Made by a program: the position numbers and the translations under genes. Below are positions 62,920 to 64,000 of a DNA stretch of 64,000 nucleotides, one piece after another. The stretch is from Bremia lactucae (Eukaryota > Oomycota > Peronosporomycetes > Peronosporales > Peronosporaceae): assembly GCF_004359215.1 (NCBI RefSeq), contig NC_090615.1:7631567-7695566 (forward strand). The letters are read 5' to 3'. The notes below the pieces were generated by a model that saw only the letters and a list, made by a program, of their open reading frames with translations, did not search any database and was not told where the DNA came from. The first letter of the stretch is position 1. Every line of letters begins with the position of its first letter.

Positions 62920-64000
62920 TCTTCTCTGAATTTAATTTCAAAGTTGAATATAAGCCGGGTAAGTCGAATGTCTTGGCTGACGCTTTATCGCGCAGACCAG
63001 ACTTCGAGGTTAGAGACCAGGAAACTGTGTCTAGTGCGAAAGCACAATTTCAGCCGTCAACGTTGGCAGCCATGAAGGTATACCACGTGACGAGCTCATT
63101 GGCCTCAGAGATAAGAGGGAGCTACAGTTAGGACGACCACTGTCGCATGCTGTTGAATCACTTCGGTGGACGAAAGGTTTCCCTTCCGTCGCACCTGAAA
63201 GCTAAGCTAAATCGCCTTAGCTACAGCAATGACCTGTTATGGCATCAGTGTCAACTTGTGATCCCTTGAGAATCGATGTGCCTCATGACACAGATCTCAA
63301 GCTGATGATCCTTCACCGGCTCCATGACGCGCCATCTAGTGGGCATCTGGGCGTGAAAAGACATTCTTACGAGTGTCAGAGGAATTTTGGTGGCCACATC
63401 TATATAGATGGGTGGCCAACTATATTCGCTCTTGCGAACAGCGTCAGCGCATTAAGCCTGCACCGTCCAGTAGTGCGCTCCTGAAGCCGTTACCGATTCC
63501 AACGGATTGTTGGAAGTCAGTAAGTCTGGACTTTATGTTTGGCATGCCGCCCGATTATAAGAATCGAACGGGGCTCGTCGTCTTTGTAGACAGACTGAGC
63601 AAAATGGTGCATTTAGCACCATGTAAGTCATCGATCACAGTTAAGGAGGCAGCTCTCTTGTTCCTGGATCATGTTTACCGACTACACGGGATGCCCAAGT
63701 CCATAGTATCGGACCGGGATCCACGCTTTACGTCTGGGTTTTGGCGGCATGTGTTCGAGCTGCTAGGTAGCAAGCTCCACATGTCGACAGCATATCATCC
63801 CCAGACCGATGGCCAAACAGAACGTGCCAATCGGGTCGTGGCGGATGTCTTACGCACGATAGCAACTCTCAAAGAGTGGAGTAAGCAATTGCCCTTTGTG
63901 AAGTTCGCTATAAATAACAGTGTTTACGCCAGTACGGGTGAGACACCGTTTTATATTAACGGACTGCGCCATCCTCGGACGCCAGTCTCATTTGTGCGCA
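62920..64000 (+). pseudogene. Family-A RNase H end and integrase, running off the window
   Basis: NVLADALSRRPDFEVRDQET (62960-63030), then the spacer and H2C2 region (HDAPSSGHLG, RSCEQRQRIKPAPSSS). From about 63355 to the window end one frame is open with the core: SVSLDFMFGMPPDYKNRTGL, SIVSDRDPRFTSGFWRHVF, HPQTDGQTERANRV and STGETPFYINGLRHPR. All three catalytic acidic residues are present. Frameshifts lie before 63355; the continuation is outside. Confidence 0.85.

Overview
The window looks like a stretch of a repeat-rich oomycete genome, probably Peronosporales (Phytophthora or downy-mildew type). The basis is a compact, intron-poor island of ordinary eukaryotic genes, a nuclear-encoded mitochondrial HslU ATPase, a promoter close to the oomycete core-promoter consensus, and large amounts of decayed chromodomain-type Ty3/gypsy, copia, MULE and pogo-like DNA. 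The species cannot be fixed from sequence alone. Four runs of N (4737-4836, 22495-23088, one base at 24004, 37631-37730) mark scaffold gaps.

Layout. 1-2340 is the 3' end of a gypsy element (called family A here). 4868-6353 is an isolated host gene, RAD23, with one intron inside its ubiquitin-like domain. 6672-26192 is almost entirely mobile DNA: a family-B gypsy element, a family-A fragment, a copia remnant, a MULE transposase remnant and a second long family-A element. 26472-36527 is the only real host-gene island: D-2-hydroxyglutarate dehydrogenase (-), a REI1/ZNF622 ribosome-biogenesis zinc-finger protein (+), a small basic candidate secreted protein (+), MO25/CAB39 (+), a PX-domain protein with a Cys-rich tail (+), the LAS1 pre-rRNA endonuclease (+) and HslU (-). 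36640-64000 is again mobile: nested LTRs with readable target-site duplications, an internally deleted family-A element, fragments of B and A' elements, an older rearranged gypsy element (G), pogo-like transposase pieces, one full-length family-D gypsy element (54029-61596), and a chimera of D and A pieces that runs off the window end.

Main observation. Three gypsy families (A, B, D), all with a chromodomain at the end of Pol, carry an extra long reading frame on the opposite strand between the 3' LTR and the integrase. It starts 70-150 bp inside the 3' LTR, runs antisense through the chromodomain and the unusually long integrase-chromodomain linker, and encodes a basic N terminus, a coiled coil and (A, B) a Ser/Pro/Arg-rich tail. 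It recurs in at least four family-A copies as well as in B and D. It looks like an overprinted antisense accessory gene read from the 3' LTR, formally similar to the antisense ORFs of some plant Tat-lineage retrotransposons and to retroviral antisense genes. I am not aware of a description in oomycetes. A second shared feature is a tandemly repeated linker between protease and reverse transcriptase in the same three families.

How the host genes fit together: two act in 60S ribosome maturation (REI1/ZNF622-like and LAS1), two are mitochondrial (D2HGDH, HslU), and RAD23, MO25 and the PX protein serve ubiquitin shuttling/DNA repair, kinase scaffolding and phosphoinositide-membrane recognition. 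No operon-like logic is evident; the clustering reflects an island spared by transposons.
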